Shown: positions 53,264 through 60,904 of the stretch, one piece after another
Numbering within the stretch: the stretch's first letter is position 1
How the letters are laid out: each line of letters starts with the position of its first letter
Source of the DNA: CAYWEM01 sp964457225
Lineage (GTDB): Bacteria; Acidobacteriota; Aminicenantia; UBA2199
Direction: 5' to 3'
DNA length: 64,000 nucleotides
Assembly: GCA_964457225.1 (NCBI GenBank)
Contig: CAYWEM010000014.1
Location: 1-64,000 of the forward strand
Position numbers and translations under genes: made by a program
Notes under the pieces: model-generated
Told to the model about the DNA's origin: nothing
Database searches by the model: none
Seen by the model: the letters and a program-made list of their open reading frames with translations, nothing else

Positions 53264-54086
53264 GATTCAGCTCCAGTCTGTTGAGAAAACGAAGCATGGC
53301 CTGGATTTTACCGGCCAGGCACTCGAACTGCGTGGGGTCCAGGCTCTGGTCTCCGTCGCTGAGAGCGGTTCGCGGATCGATGTGGACTTCGATCATCAGG
53401 CCGTCGGTCCCGGCTGCCAGGGCCGCCAGGCTCATGGGTTCTATCAGTTCACGCCTGCCGGTGCCGTGGGAAGGATCGATGATGATCGGCAAATGTGATA
53501 ATTGCCTGACCGCCGGCACCATGCTGAGATCAAGGGTGTTGCGGGTATAGGTTTCAAAGGATCGGACACCGCGTTCGCAGAGTATCACCTGGTGATTGCC
53601 TTCGGCCAGGATGTACTCGGCGCAGTTCAGCCATTCCTCCAGGGTCGACTGCATACCTCTTTTGAGCAGTACCGGCTTACCGATTTTGCCGCATTCCCGC
53701 AACAGGGAGAAGTTCTGCATGTTACGGGCTCCAATCTGCAAAACATCGGCGTATTCGCTGACCCAGCCGGCGTCTCGCGGGTCGATCACCTCGGTGACCA
53801 CCGGCAGACCGGTTTCTTCCCGGGCCCGAGCCAGGATTTGCAGACCCTTGATGCCGAGTCCCTGGAATGAATAGGGCGAAGTGCGCGGCTTGAATGCTCC
53901 ACCGCGCAGCAGGTTGGCTCCTGAATTGCTGACCGCCCTGGCGGTTTCTATGGTCTGCCTTTCGTTTTCAACGCTGCATGGACCGGCGATCAGCAGAAAA
54001 TCCCGTCCCACCGTGGTAGAACCTATACGGAATTGAGTCCGGTTTTCTTTTTGCGGGTCGCGGGCGTAGAGTTTTGCTTCAGCCAT
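53253..54086 (-). CDS. aroF: DAHP synthase, KDOPS-like (AroA-Ibeta) type
   Basis: A 277-residue 3-deoxy-7-phosphoheptulonate synthase, the entry enzyme of the shikimate pathway. Blocks: LLIAGPCSVENERQT, LLRGGAFKPRTSPYSFQGLG, PVLLKRGMQSTLEEW, HLPIIIDPSHGTGRRE and MIEVHIDPRTALSDGDQSLD (in part). Only about 30 residues precede the barrel, so the N-terminal ferredoxin-like or chorismate-mutase regulatory domain found in many relatives is absent and no allosteric module is visible. First structural gene of the operon, 160 bp after the leader-peptide stop. No strong ribosome site: ACGGG lies near the ATG. Confidence 0.94.
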   Translation of the reverse strand: MAEAKLYARDPQKENRTQFRIGSTTVGRDFLLIAGPCSVENERQTIETARAVSNSGANLLRGGAFKPRTSPYSFQGLGIKGLQILARAREETGLPVVTEVIDPRDAGWVSEYADVLQIGARNMQNFSLLRECGKIGKPVLLKRGMQSTLEEWLNCAEYILAEGNHQVILCERGVRSFETYTRNTLDLSMVPAVRQLSHLPIIIDPSHGTGRRELIEPMSLAALAAGTDGLMIEVHIDPRTALSDGDQSLDPTQFECLAGKIQAMLRFLNRLELNRAG

Positions 54087-54145
54087 CTTGACCCGTTCCC
54101 GTTTCTGGCCGGCAATCCGACGGTATTATTCTTATATATAGATCA

Positions 54146-54151
54146 ATTATA
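54146..54151 (-). promoter_or_regulatory. Possible internal -10 element ahead of aroF
   Basis: Perfect TATAAT on the minus strand in a conspicuously AT-rich stretch (54120-54190), about 60 bp before the aroF ATG; no good -35. If active it would bypass the attenuator. Confidence 0.25.
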
Positions 54152-54195
54152 CAATTTTTCATATAATAAAATGCTCCTGTTATGGTTATTCAAGT

Positions 54196-54335
54196 TTGCC
54201 GCAAGGCAATGCCCTGAAAAAAAGAAAAATGGTTGTTAGATGATATCAGTGGGCGGGGGGAACCGCCCAATAGAAAAAGTAGCTGAAAAAAGAGGCGACT
54301 TGCAAGCTGTCGGCAGGTTCACAGGCATGAAGTCG
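54196..54335 (-). promoter_or_regulatory. RNA hairpins of the aro-trp attenuator
   Basis: On the minus strand, 5' to 3': CGACTT/AAGTCG (54335-54330 with 54301-54296) inside the leader ORF; TGGGCGG/CCGCCCA (54269-54263 with 54256-54250, loop TTCCCC), beginning with the Trp codon and ending just before the stop; a pyrimidine run of 13 bases broken by one C (54229-54217); TTGCC/GGCAA with TTGC loop (54209-54205 with 54200-54196). GGGC just before the last hairpin (54215-54212) can pair with GCCC of the second, offering an alternative fold. The T-run lies 20 nt after the GC hairpin, further than in a textbook terminator. Confidence 0.6.
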
Positions 54336-54347
54336 ATCTGGTAACAT
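54246..54347 (-). CDS. Leader peptide of the aro-trp operon with Phe, Tyr and Trp control codons
   Basis: A 33-codon ORF from ATG (54347) to TGA (54246-54248). The C-terminal half reads SFFSYFFYWAVPPAH: four Phe, two Tyr and one Trp within eight codons. The Trp codon opens the arm of a 7-bp GC stem whose other arm ends at the stop codon, exactly where an attenuator hairpin should be. Codons before the run are unremarkable. A ribosome short of any aromatic aminoacyl-tRNA would stall just before the hairpin. A TTGACA promoter lies upstream with its -10 six bases from the ATG; there is no ribosome site, so the leader is probably translated from a leaderless 5' end. Confidence 0.82.
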   Translation of the reverse strand: MLPDRLHACEPADSLQVASFFSYFFYWAVPPAH

Positions 54348-54353
54348 GTGGCA

Positions 54354-54382
54354 CTTTTAACACAAGTCGGTAGTGTTGTCAA
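54354..54382 (-). promoter_or_regulatory. Promoter of the aro-trp operon
   Basis: On the minus strand: perfect TTGACA (54382-54377), 17 nt, TAAAAG (54359-54354), then six bases to the leader ATG. It lies 47 bp after the uvrB stop. The remaining 54383-54429 shows only a weak TCGAT/ATCGA hairpin. Confidence 0.55.
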
Positions 54383-54429
54383 TACTTTTTTGACTGCATC
54401 GATAAAATAATTGATCGACAATGCGCATT

Positions 54430-56370
54430 CTATTTTTTTTTGCCTGGGAAATGATCGCCCTGCAGGCGCAGGATCTCGTCCCGCAATTCGATGGCCCTTT
54501 CAAAATCAAGGGCTTCCGCGGCCCGGGTCATTTCGATTTCCATTTCCAGCAGTCGCTTTTTGATTTCCCGGCCGGCGGTTTTTTCTTTTTTAATGGCGGA
54601 CTGTGGTCGGGCGGCCACGGCCGCGGCCACCGACTTGCTGACCGCCCTCGGCCTGATGCCGTGCTTCTGATTGAAATCCTGCTGGATGCTTCTTCTCCGG
54701 TTGGTTTCGCTGATGGCCCGGCTCATTGATTCGGTGATGCCTTCAGCATAAAAGATGACGCGGGAACGGGAATTTCGGGCCGCCCGACCGATGGTTTGAA
54801 TCAGGCTGCGCTCATCGCGCAGGAAACCTTCTTTGTCGGCGTCCAGGATGGCTATGAAGCCTACTTCGGGCAGGTCGAGTCCCTCGCGCAGCAGGTTTAT
54901 TCCCACCAGTACGTCAAAAACCCCCAGGCGCAGGTCGCGGATTATTTCACTGCGTTCCAGGGTGTTTATTTCCGAGTGCAGGTAACGGGTCTTGATCCTC
55001 CTGCCGCTCAGGTAAAGGGTAAGCTCCTCGGCCAGTTTCTTGGTCAGGGTGGTCACCAGAACCCGGTCGCCGGCGGCCAGGGTGCGCCTGATTTCTTTTT
55101 CCAGGTCGGCGACCTGACCGGCGGCCGGCCGTACTTCCACCGGCGGATCCAGCAGACCGGTGGGCCTGATGATCTGCTCGACCACCCGGCCCGACTCTTT
55201 CAGTTCATAGTTGCCCGGAGTGGCCGAAACGAACAATACCAGTTTCATGTACGCGGAAAACTCGGCGAAAGTCAGGGGGCGGTTGTCAAAGGCGCTGGGC
55301 AGGCGGAAACCGAAGTTGACCAGGTTTTCCTTGCGCGAGCGGTCCCCGGCCTGCATGGCCCGCAGCTGGGGCAGGGTCTGGTGGCTTTCATCGATGATCA
55401 GCAGGAAGTCATCCGGGAAGTAATCCAGGAGGCAATAGGGCTTTTCGCCCGGCCGTCGGCCGTCGAAATGGCGGGAGTAATTCTCGATACCCTTGCAGTG
55501 GCCTGTTTCCCGGATCATCTCCAGGTCGTATCGGGTACGCTGGCCCAGGCGCTGGGCTTCGAGCGGGCCCAGTCCGGGCAGGACTGATTCCAACTCGGCC
55601 TCGATGGCGGTCAGTGCCTGTTCCCGGGTTTCGGGGGGAGTGACGAAGTGGCGGGCCGGGAAAACCAGGTAAGAGTCAAGTTCGCGGCCGCCGGCCGGTT
55701 CGTATATCCGTTCCACCCGGTCGCCGAAGAGCTCGAAGCGGATCGGGGCCGAAGCATTGACCGGGAAAAGATCAACGGCTCCGCCGCGTACCCGGAAGTG
55801 GCCCGAGAGCAGTTCATAGTCATTGCGCTCGTACTGAATGTTCACCAGCCTCAGCAGGAAATCCTGGCGTCCTATTTCCTGTCCGCGCCTGACCGCGAAG
55901 CCCAGTTCCCTGAAATGGCCGGGGTTGCCCAGTCCGTAGATGCAGGAAACCGAGGCCACCACTATGACATCGGGTCGGGAGAGCAGGGATGTGGTCGCCG
56001 ACAGGCGCATCTGTTCCAGCTTGTCGTTGATCTGGGCGTCCTTTTCAATGTAGAGATCACGCTGGGGCAGGTAGGACTCGGGCTGGTAATAGTCGTAATA
56101 ACTGACGAAGTACTCGACGCCGTTTTCCGGGAAAAAAGCCCTGAATTCCTGGTAAAGCTGGGCGGCCAGGGTCTTGTTGTGGGCGATGACCAGGGTCGGC
56201 CGGTTGAGAGCGCTGATCAGGTTGGCCATGGTAAAGGTCTTGCCGCTGCCGGTCACTCCCAGCAGGGTCTGGCTGGCGGTGCCGGTATTGAAAGCGTTCA
56301 GGAGTTCAGTGATGGCCGCCGGCTGGGAGCCGGCCGGTTTAAAAGGAGCCTGGAGTTTAAATGAACTCAT
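54430..56370 (-). CDS. uvrB: UvrABC excinuclease subunit B
   Basis: A 646-residue damage-verification helicase of nucleotide excision repair. Walker A is GVTGSGKTFT; the beta-hairpin YYDYYQPESYLPQRD inserts behind lesions; helicase motifs include IIDESHQTLPQ and ATPGNYELKES; the C-terminal UVR domain (EMTRAAEALDFERAIELRDEIL in part) binds UvrC. Overlaps the uvrC stop by four bases. Confidence 0.97.
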   Translation of the reverse strand: MSSFKLQAPFKPAGSQPAAITELLNAFNTGTASQTLLGVTGSGKTFTMANLISALNRPTLVIAHNKTLAAQLYQEFRAFFPENGVEYFVSYYDYYQPESYLPQRDLYIEKDAQINDKLEQMRLSATTSLLSRPDVIVVASVSCIYGLGNPGHFRELGFAVRRGQEIGRQDFLLRLVNIQYERNDYELLSGHFRVRGGAVDLFPVNASAPIRFELFGDRVERIYEPAGGRELDSYLVFPARHFVTPPETREQALTAIEAELESVLPGLGPLEAQRLGQRTRYDLEMIRETGHCKGIENYSRHFDGRRPGEKPYCLLDYFPDDFLLIIDESHQTLPQLRAMQAGDRSRKENLVNFGFRLPSAFDNRPLTFAEFSAYMKLVLFVSATPGNYELKESGRVVEQIIRPTGLLDPPVEVRPAAGQVADLEKEIRRTLAAGDRVLVTTLTKKLAEELTLYLSGRRIKTRYLHSEINTLERSEIIRDLRLGVFDVLVGINLLREGLDLPEVGFIAILDADKEGFLRDERSLIQTIGRAARNSRSRVIFYAEGITESMSRAISETNRRRSIQQDFNQKHGIRPRAVSKSVAAAVAARPQSAIKKEKTAGREIKKRLLEMEIEMTRAAEALDFERAIELRDEILRLQGDHFPGKKK

Positions 56371-57962
56371 TTTTTGTTGTCCCCGGTATGATTTTGCCGG
56401 TTGCGCCTGCTGCGCCGCAGGCGGTGGTAGGCCAGGGCGAAACGGTGAGCTTCATCGCGCAGGTGGCGCAGCAGCAGCAGGGCCGGGTCGCGCCGATCAA
56501 GTCGCAGTCCCTCCGGGTCACCGGGCCTGAAGAGGATTTCCTGCTCCTTAGCCAGGGCGGCCAGGGGCAGGTTGAGCCCCAATTCCGCCAGCTCGACCAG
56601 GGCCGTGCCCAGTTGGGGCCGGCCGCCGTCGATCAACAGCAGGTCGGGCAGTGGCTTTTTCTCCTTGAGCCGGCGGCTGTAACAGCGCCGCAGGCATTCG
56701 GCCATGGCCCGGCAATCGTCACCTTCAACCTTTGCTTTAACCAGGAAGCGTCGATAGGAACGCTTGTCCGGTCGCCCGTCGCGGAAAGCCACCATCACTC
56801 CGACTGTATCCCGGCCGGAAATGTGAGAAATGTCAAAACACTCAAGCAGGCCCGGGTAGGCGGGCAATTGCAGGGCTTCCTGCAGAGCCCGGGCCCGGCC
56901 GGGTCCGGCCAGGAAAAAATTGTCCACATTGCGGCCGGCCAGGTCGAGCAGTTCCCGCCCTGCCCCGGAGCGAGGCACCCTTATACGGCTGTCGTGCTTT
57001 TTTTTGAACAGCCCGGTCAGGGCTGGTGAGGGTCTTTCCGGAAGCATTATTTCAGCCGGCGGCCGGCGGGTTTCGTAATACTGCAGGAGAAACTGGTCCA
57101 GGAAACCCGGATAAGCGTCAAAAACGAACTCTTCCTTGTCGTTCAACAGGCCACGCTCAATGTGAAAGACGACCAGGAAAACCCGGCCCCCGGCCAGCCG
57201 GAAATGAATGACGTCCTCTTCCAGGTCCCGGGCGCGGCTCATTTTCTGGCTCTGCAGCAGGCCCTGCAGGGCCCTGACCTGGTCCCTTCTTTCCCGGGCC
57301 AGCTCGTATTCCCGGCGGCCGGAGAATTCCCTCATCTCGTCTTCCAGTTCTTTGATCAGTTCCGAGCTTTGGCCCGAGAGTACTTTTTCGGCCCGGGCCA
57401 CGGCCGCCGAGTAAGCCGGCCCCAGGCCGTGGTCCAGGCAGGGCCCCAGGCAACGCCCCAGGTGACGGCGCAGGCAGCCTCCGGGCCGCGGCCGCCGGCA
57501 GGTGCGCAGTTTGAACAACGCCGACAAAAGCCTGATCAGGTCGTCGCGTTCCCGGGCTGAAACGAAGGGGCCGTAGAAAACTGCGTCTTCCTCGGCCCGC
57601 CTGGAGAGAAAGATGCGCGGAAAGGGATCCCGGCTGACCCCGATGTAAGCGAACTGCTTGGCGTCCTTGAGATTGACGTTGTATCGGGGCTGGTGCTTTT
57701 TGATCAGGGAATTTTCCAGCAGCAGGGCCTCGGTTTCGTTGTCGGTCACCAGGAAATCAATGCCGGCCGCCCTGGCCACCATGGCCGCCAGGCGCGCTTC
57801 CAGGCCTGGTTTGAAATAGGAGCAAACCCGGCGGCGCAGGTCCCGGGCCTTGCCGATGTAGAGGATTTCGCCCTGACGATCGCGGAACATGTAACAACCA
57901 GGTTCGGCCGGCAGCATTTCCCTGACCCGGCCGGCGCCGGGGTCAATCGGCAGGAAACCCAT
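56367..57962 (-). CDS. uvrC: UvrABC excinuclease subunit C, lacking the C-terminal HhH region
   Basis: A 531-residue dual-incision nuclease. N-terminal GIY-YIG domain (GCYMFRDRQGEILYIGKA) for 3' incision; a Cys cluster TCRRPRPGGCLRRHLGRCLG for an iron-sulfur cluster; a UVR domain (ELEDEMREFSGRREYELARE); an RNase H-like domain with LECFDISHISG, LLLIDGGRPQLG and LRDEAHRFAL for 5' incision. Usual UvrC proteins are about 600 residues and end in a double helix-hairpin-helix DNA-binding domain; here the chain ends about 25 residues after RDEAHRF with RRNRQNHTGDNKK, so that domain is missing. Overlaps uvrA by 20 nt. Confidence 0.95.
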   Translation of the reverse strand: MGFLPIDPGAGRVREMLPAEPGCYMFRDRQGEILYIGKARDLRRRVCSYFKPGLEARLAAMVARAAGIDFLVTDNETEALLLENSLIKKHQPRYNVNLKDAKQFAYIGVSRDPFPRIFLSRRAEEDAVFYGPFVSARERDDLIRLLSALFKLRTCRRPRPGGCLRRHLGRCLGPCLDHGLGPAYSAAVARAEKVLSGQSSELIKELEDEMREFSGRREYELARERRDQVRALQGLLQSQKMSRARDLEEDVIHFRLAGGRVFLVVFHIERGLLNDKEEFVFDAYPGFLDQFLLQYYETRRPPAEIMLPERPSPALTGLFKKKHDSRIRVPRSGAGRELLDLAGRNVDNFFLAGPGRARALQEALQLPAYPGLLECFDISHISGRDTVGVMVAFRDGRPDKRSYRRFLVKAKVEGDDCRAMAECLRRCYSRRLKEKKPLPDLLLIDGGRPQLGTALVELAELGLNLPLAALAKEQEILFRPGDPEGLRLDRRDPALLLLRHLRDEAHRFALAYHRLRRSRRNRQNHTGDNKK

Positions 57963-60765
57963 GGCGGTTTAATTTCGCGGCCAGGAAGCGGCCGGTGTAA
58001 CTGGCGGGATTGGCGGCTATTTCTTCGGGAGTACCGGCGGCCACCAGGTAACCGCCCCGGTCGCCCCCCTCTGGACCGAGATCTACAATGTAATCGGCTG
58101 ACTTGATGAAATCGAGGTTGTGTTCGATGACCACCACCGTGTTGCCTCGTTCGACCAGGCGGTTGAGCACTCCGATCAGCTTGTGAATGTCGGCGAAATG
58201 CAGGCCGCTGGTCGGTTCGTCCAGCAGGTAGACGGTACTGCCGGTTTCCCGGCGGCCCAGTTCCCTGGTCAGCTTGATGCGCTGGGCTTCTCCGCCGGAC
58301 AGGGTGGTCGAGCTCTGGCCAAGCTTGATGTAGGAGAGCCCGACTTCGGCCAGGGTCTGCAGTTTGCGCTGAATGCCGGGAATGGCCGAGAAGATCTCCA
58401 TGGCTTCCTGGACCGTGCTGTCCAGCACCTCGGCGATCGACAGGCCGCGGAAAGTGGCCTGCAGGGTTTCCCGGTTGTAGCGCAGGCCGCGGCAGTCCTC
58501 GCAGGTTATAAAGACATCGGGCAGGAAATTCATTTCGATGCGCAGTACACCGTCACCCTGGCAGGCTTCACATCGTCCCCCGGGCAGGTTGAAGGAAAAG
58601 CGGGCCGGGCTGAAACCGCGCATGCGGGCCGCCCCGGTGGCGGCGAAGACCCGGCGGATTTCATCGAAGACCTTGGTGTAAGTGGCCGGGTTACTGCGCG
58701 GAGTGCGGCCGATCGGACTCTGGTCGATGATCAGCACCCGGTCCAGCTTGCCCTCCCAGGAAATGGCATCGTGGGCGCCGATTCTTTCCCGGCCGCCCTG
58801 AAGCTTCTGCTGCAGACCCTTGCAGATGATTTCATGGACCAGGGTGGACTTGCCGCTGCCGGAAACCCCGGTCACCAGGGTCATGGCTCCCAGAGGCAGG
58901 CGGACCCTGATGTTCTTCAGATTGTGCTCGCGACAGCCGCTGACTTCCAGCCAGCCCCGGCCGGGATTTCTGGTTGCGGGCAGGGGTATGGCCCGGCGGC
59001 CGGACAGGTAAGCCCCGGTCAGGGAATGGGCGTGTTTTTCGATTCTCTGCGGCGCTCCCTGGAAGACTATCGCTCCTCCATCCTTGCCGGCCCCGGGGCC
59101 CAGGTCCACCAGGTGGTCGGCCCGGCGGATGGTTTCCTCGTCGTGCTCGACTATCACCAGGGTGTTGCCCAGGTCGCGCAGCCTGGCCAGGGTGTCCAGC
59201 AGTTTGTGGTTGTCGCGCTGGTGCAGGCCGATGGAAGGTTCGTCCAGCACGTACAAAACGCCGGTCAGGTTTGAACCGATCTGGGTGGCCAGGCGGATGC
59301 GCTGGGCTTCTCCGCCGGACAGGGTGGCCGTGCCGCGATCCAGGCTGAGGTAATCCAGGCCGACCCGGGACAGGAAACCCAGTCTTTCCCGGATTTCCTT
59401 CAGCACCTGGCCGGAAATCTTCTGCTCGCGTTCGTTCAGTTCGAGCCGCTCGAAAAACAAGGCCAGTTCGCTGACCGGCATGGCCGCCAGTTCGGCGATG
59501 GAGCGGCCGGAGACCTGCACGGCCAGCACCTTGGGCTTCAGCCGCCGGCCCAGGCAGGCCGGGCAGGGCCCGGTACGCATGAATTTCTCCAGCTCCCGGC
59601 GGCGGTAATCCGAGGCGGTCTGCCTGTAAAGCCTGGCCGCCTGCGGTACCAAACCTTCCCACAAGCCGTTTGAACTCCACTGTGATTCTCCGTTGCGGGC
59701 ACTGACCGAAAAACGGATCTTTTCCCGACTGCCGAACATCAGGGCCCGGTATTGATCCATGTCTAATTCTGCGATGGGGGTGTTCATGGAAAAACCGTGG
59801 TGCCGGGCCACCGCCGCCAGCAGTTGGCCGCGCCAGCCGTCCACCGCGTTGCGGTACATGGCCACCGCGCCCGCGGCCAGGGACAGGCCGGGATCGGGGA
59901 TTATCAGGTCCGGGGCGAATTCCATCTGCAGGCCCAGGCCGTGGCAGGTTTCGCAGGCGCCGAAGGGGCTGTTGAAGGAAAACATTCTGGGCTCAAGCTC
60001 TTCGAAAACCAGGCCGCATTCCGGGCAGGCCAGCCTTGAACTGAAAACCGTTTCCCGGCCGGTTTCGTCCAGTACCTTGAGCAGTCCGCCGCCGCGCTCC
60101 AGGCCCAATTCACAGGCTTCGGCCAGGCGGGAGAGCTCCCGCGGTCCGACCAGGTCGATGACCAGGTCGATGTCGTGCTTGCGATAGCGTTCCAGCTGGA
60201 GGGGCTGGTCGGTGGACCGCAGTTCGCCGTTGATCCTGACCCGGCTGAAGCCCTCGGCATCGAGGTCCTTCATCAATTTGCCGTAACTGCCCTTTTTCTG
60301 GCGGATCAGCGGGGCCAGTACGGTCACCGGCCCGCTGGTTTCCGCACTGACCCGGGCGGCGATGGCGTCGGCGGACTGGGCGCTGATCGGCAGGCCGTGT
60401 TCCGGGCAGTGAGGCCGGCCGATTCGGGCGAACAGCAGGCGGAAATGATCGTAGATCTCGGTCATGGTGCCGACCGTGGAACGAGGATTGCGCATCCCGC
60501 CTTTCTGCTCGATGGCGATGGCCGGAGAAAGGCCTTCGATACGGTCGAGATCGGGCTTTTTCATCAGGCCCAGGAACTGGCGGGCGTAGGCCGAGAGTGA
60601 TTCCACGTAGCGGCGCTGGCCCTCGGCGTAAATGGTGTCAAAGGCCAGGCTGGATTTTCCGGATCCGGACAGGCCGGTGAAGACGATCATTTTTCCCCGC
60701 GGCAGGCGCAGGTCAAGGTTCTTCAGGTTGTGCTCGCGGGCCCCGCGGATGGTGATGTATTTCAT
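57943..60765 (-). CDS. uvrA: UvrABC excinuclease subunit A
   Basis: A 940-residue lesion-scanning ATPase with two ABC modules: Walker A GLSGSGKSS near the N-terminus and GVSGSGKST in the second half; signatures TLSGGEAQRIRLATQIG and TLSGGEAQRIKLTREL. Two zinc sites are visible: CPECG...CETCHG and CEACQG...CEDCRG. Normal length. First gene of uvrA-uvrC-uvrB, an uncommon arrangement since the three are often scattered. Confidence 0.97.
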   Translation of the reverse strand: MKYITIRGAREHNLKNLDLRLPRGKMIVFTGLSGSGKSSLAFDTIYAEGQRRYVESLSAYARQFLGLMKKPDLDRIEGLSPAIAIEQKGGMRNPRSTVGTMTEIYDHFRLLFARIGRPHCPEHGLPISAQSADAIAARVSAETSGPVTVLAPLIRQKKGSYGKLMKDLDAEGFSRVRINGELRSTDQPLQLERYRKHDIDLVIDLVGPRELSRLAEACELGLERGGGLLKVLDETGRETVFSSRLACPECGLVFEELEPRMFSFNSPFGACETCHGLGLQMEFAPDLIIPDPGLSLAAGAVAMYRNAVDGWRGQLLAAVARHHGFSMNTPIAELDMDQYRALMFGSREKIRFSVSARNGESQWSSNGLWEGLVPQAARLYRQTASDYRRRELEKFMRTGPCPACLGRRLKPKVLAVQVSGRSIAELAAMPVSELALFFERLELNEREQKISGQVLKEIRERLGFLSRVGLDYLSLDRGTATLSGGEAQRIRLATQIGSNLTGVLYVLDEPSIGLHQRDNHKLLDTLARLRDLGNTLVIVEHDEETIRRADHLVDLGPGAGKDGGAIVFQGAPQRIEKHAHSLTGAYLSGRRAIPLPATRNPGRGWLEVSGCREHNLKNIRVRLPLGAMTLVTGVSGSGKSTLVHEIICKGLQQKLQGGRERIGAHDAISWEGKLDRVLIIDQSPIGRTPRSNPATYTKVFDEIRRVFAATGAARMRGFSPARFSFNLPGGRCEACQGDGVLRIEMNFLPDVFITCEDCRGLRYNRETLQATFRGLSIAEVLDSTVQEAMEIFSAIPGIQRKLQTLAEVGLSYIKLGQSSTTLSGGEAQRIKLTRELGRRETGSTVYLLDEPTSGLHFADIHKLIGVLNRLVERGNTVVVIEHNLDFIKSADYIVDLGPEGGDRGGYLVAAGTPEEIAANPASYTGRFLAAKLNRHGFPAD

Positions 60766-60825
60766 GGAAATATCCTAAAATTCCCCAGTTCGGGAAAAAA
60801 CTTTCACCTGCAGTCAGACCAGGAA

Positions 60826-60854
60826 ATTTTAGGCCAGGCCGGACGGTTTGTCAA
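60826..60854 (-). promoter_or_regulatory. Promoter of the uvrACB operon
   Basis: On the minus strand: perfect TTGACA (60854-60849), 17 nt, TAAAAT (60831-60826), about 60 nt before the uvrA ATG. No LexA-type palindrome is evident around it. Confidence 0.65.
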
Positions 60855-60904
60855 ACAAAAAAAGTGCTTCCGTTCGGAAAACCTGCCCGGGTGGAATTAG
60901 GGGT

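Noticed and set aside
54079..54162. A 27-codon ORF (MKNCIIDLYI...) between the aro leader and aroF
   Set aside because: The AGGAG upstream is 13 nt away, the codons show no aromatic run or other leader character, and it runs out of frame across the aroF start.
54236..54421. A 61-codon minus-strand frame beginning MSINYFIDAV overlapping the aro leader
   Set aside because: It covers the TTGACA promoter, has no ribosome site and shows no protein-like pattern; the shorter frame with the aromatic run is far better supported.
60826..60854. LexA-controlled SOS promoter for uvrACB
   Set aside because: No CTGT-N8-ACAG or GAAC-N4-GTTC type palindrome is visible near the promoter, and LexA sites in this lineage are unknown to me.
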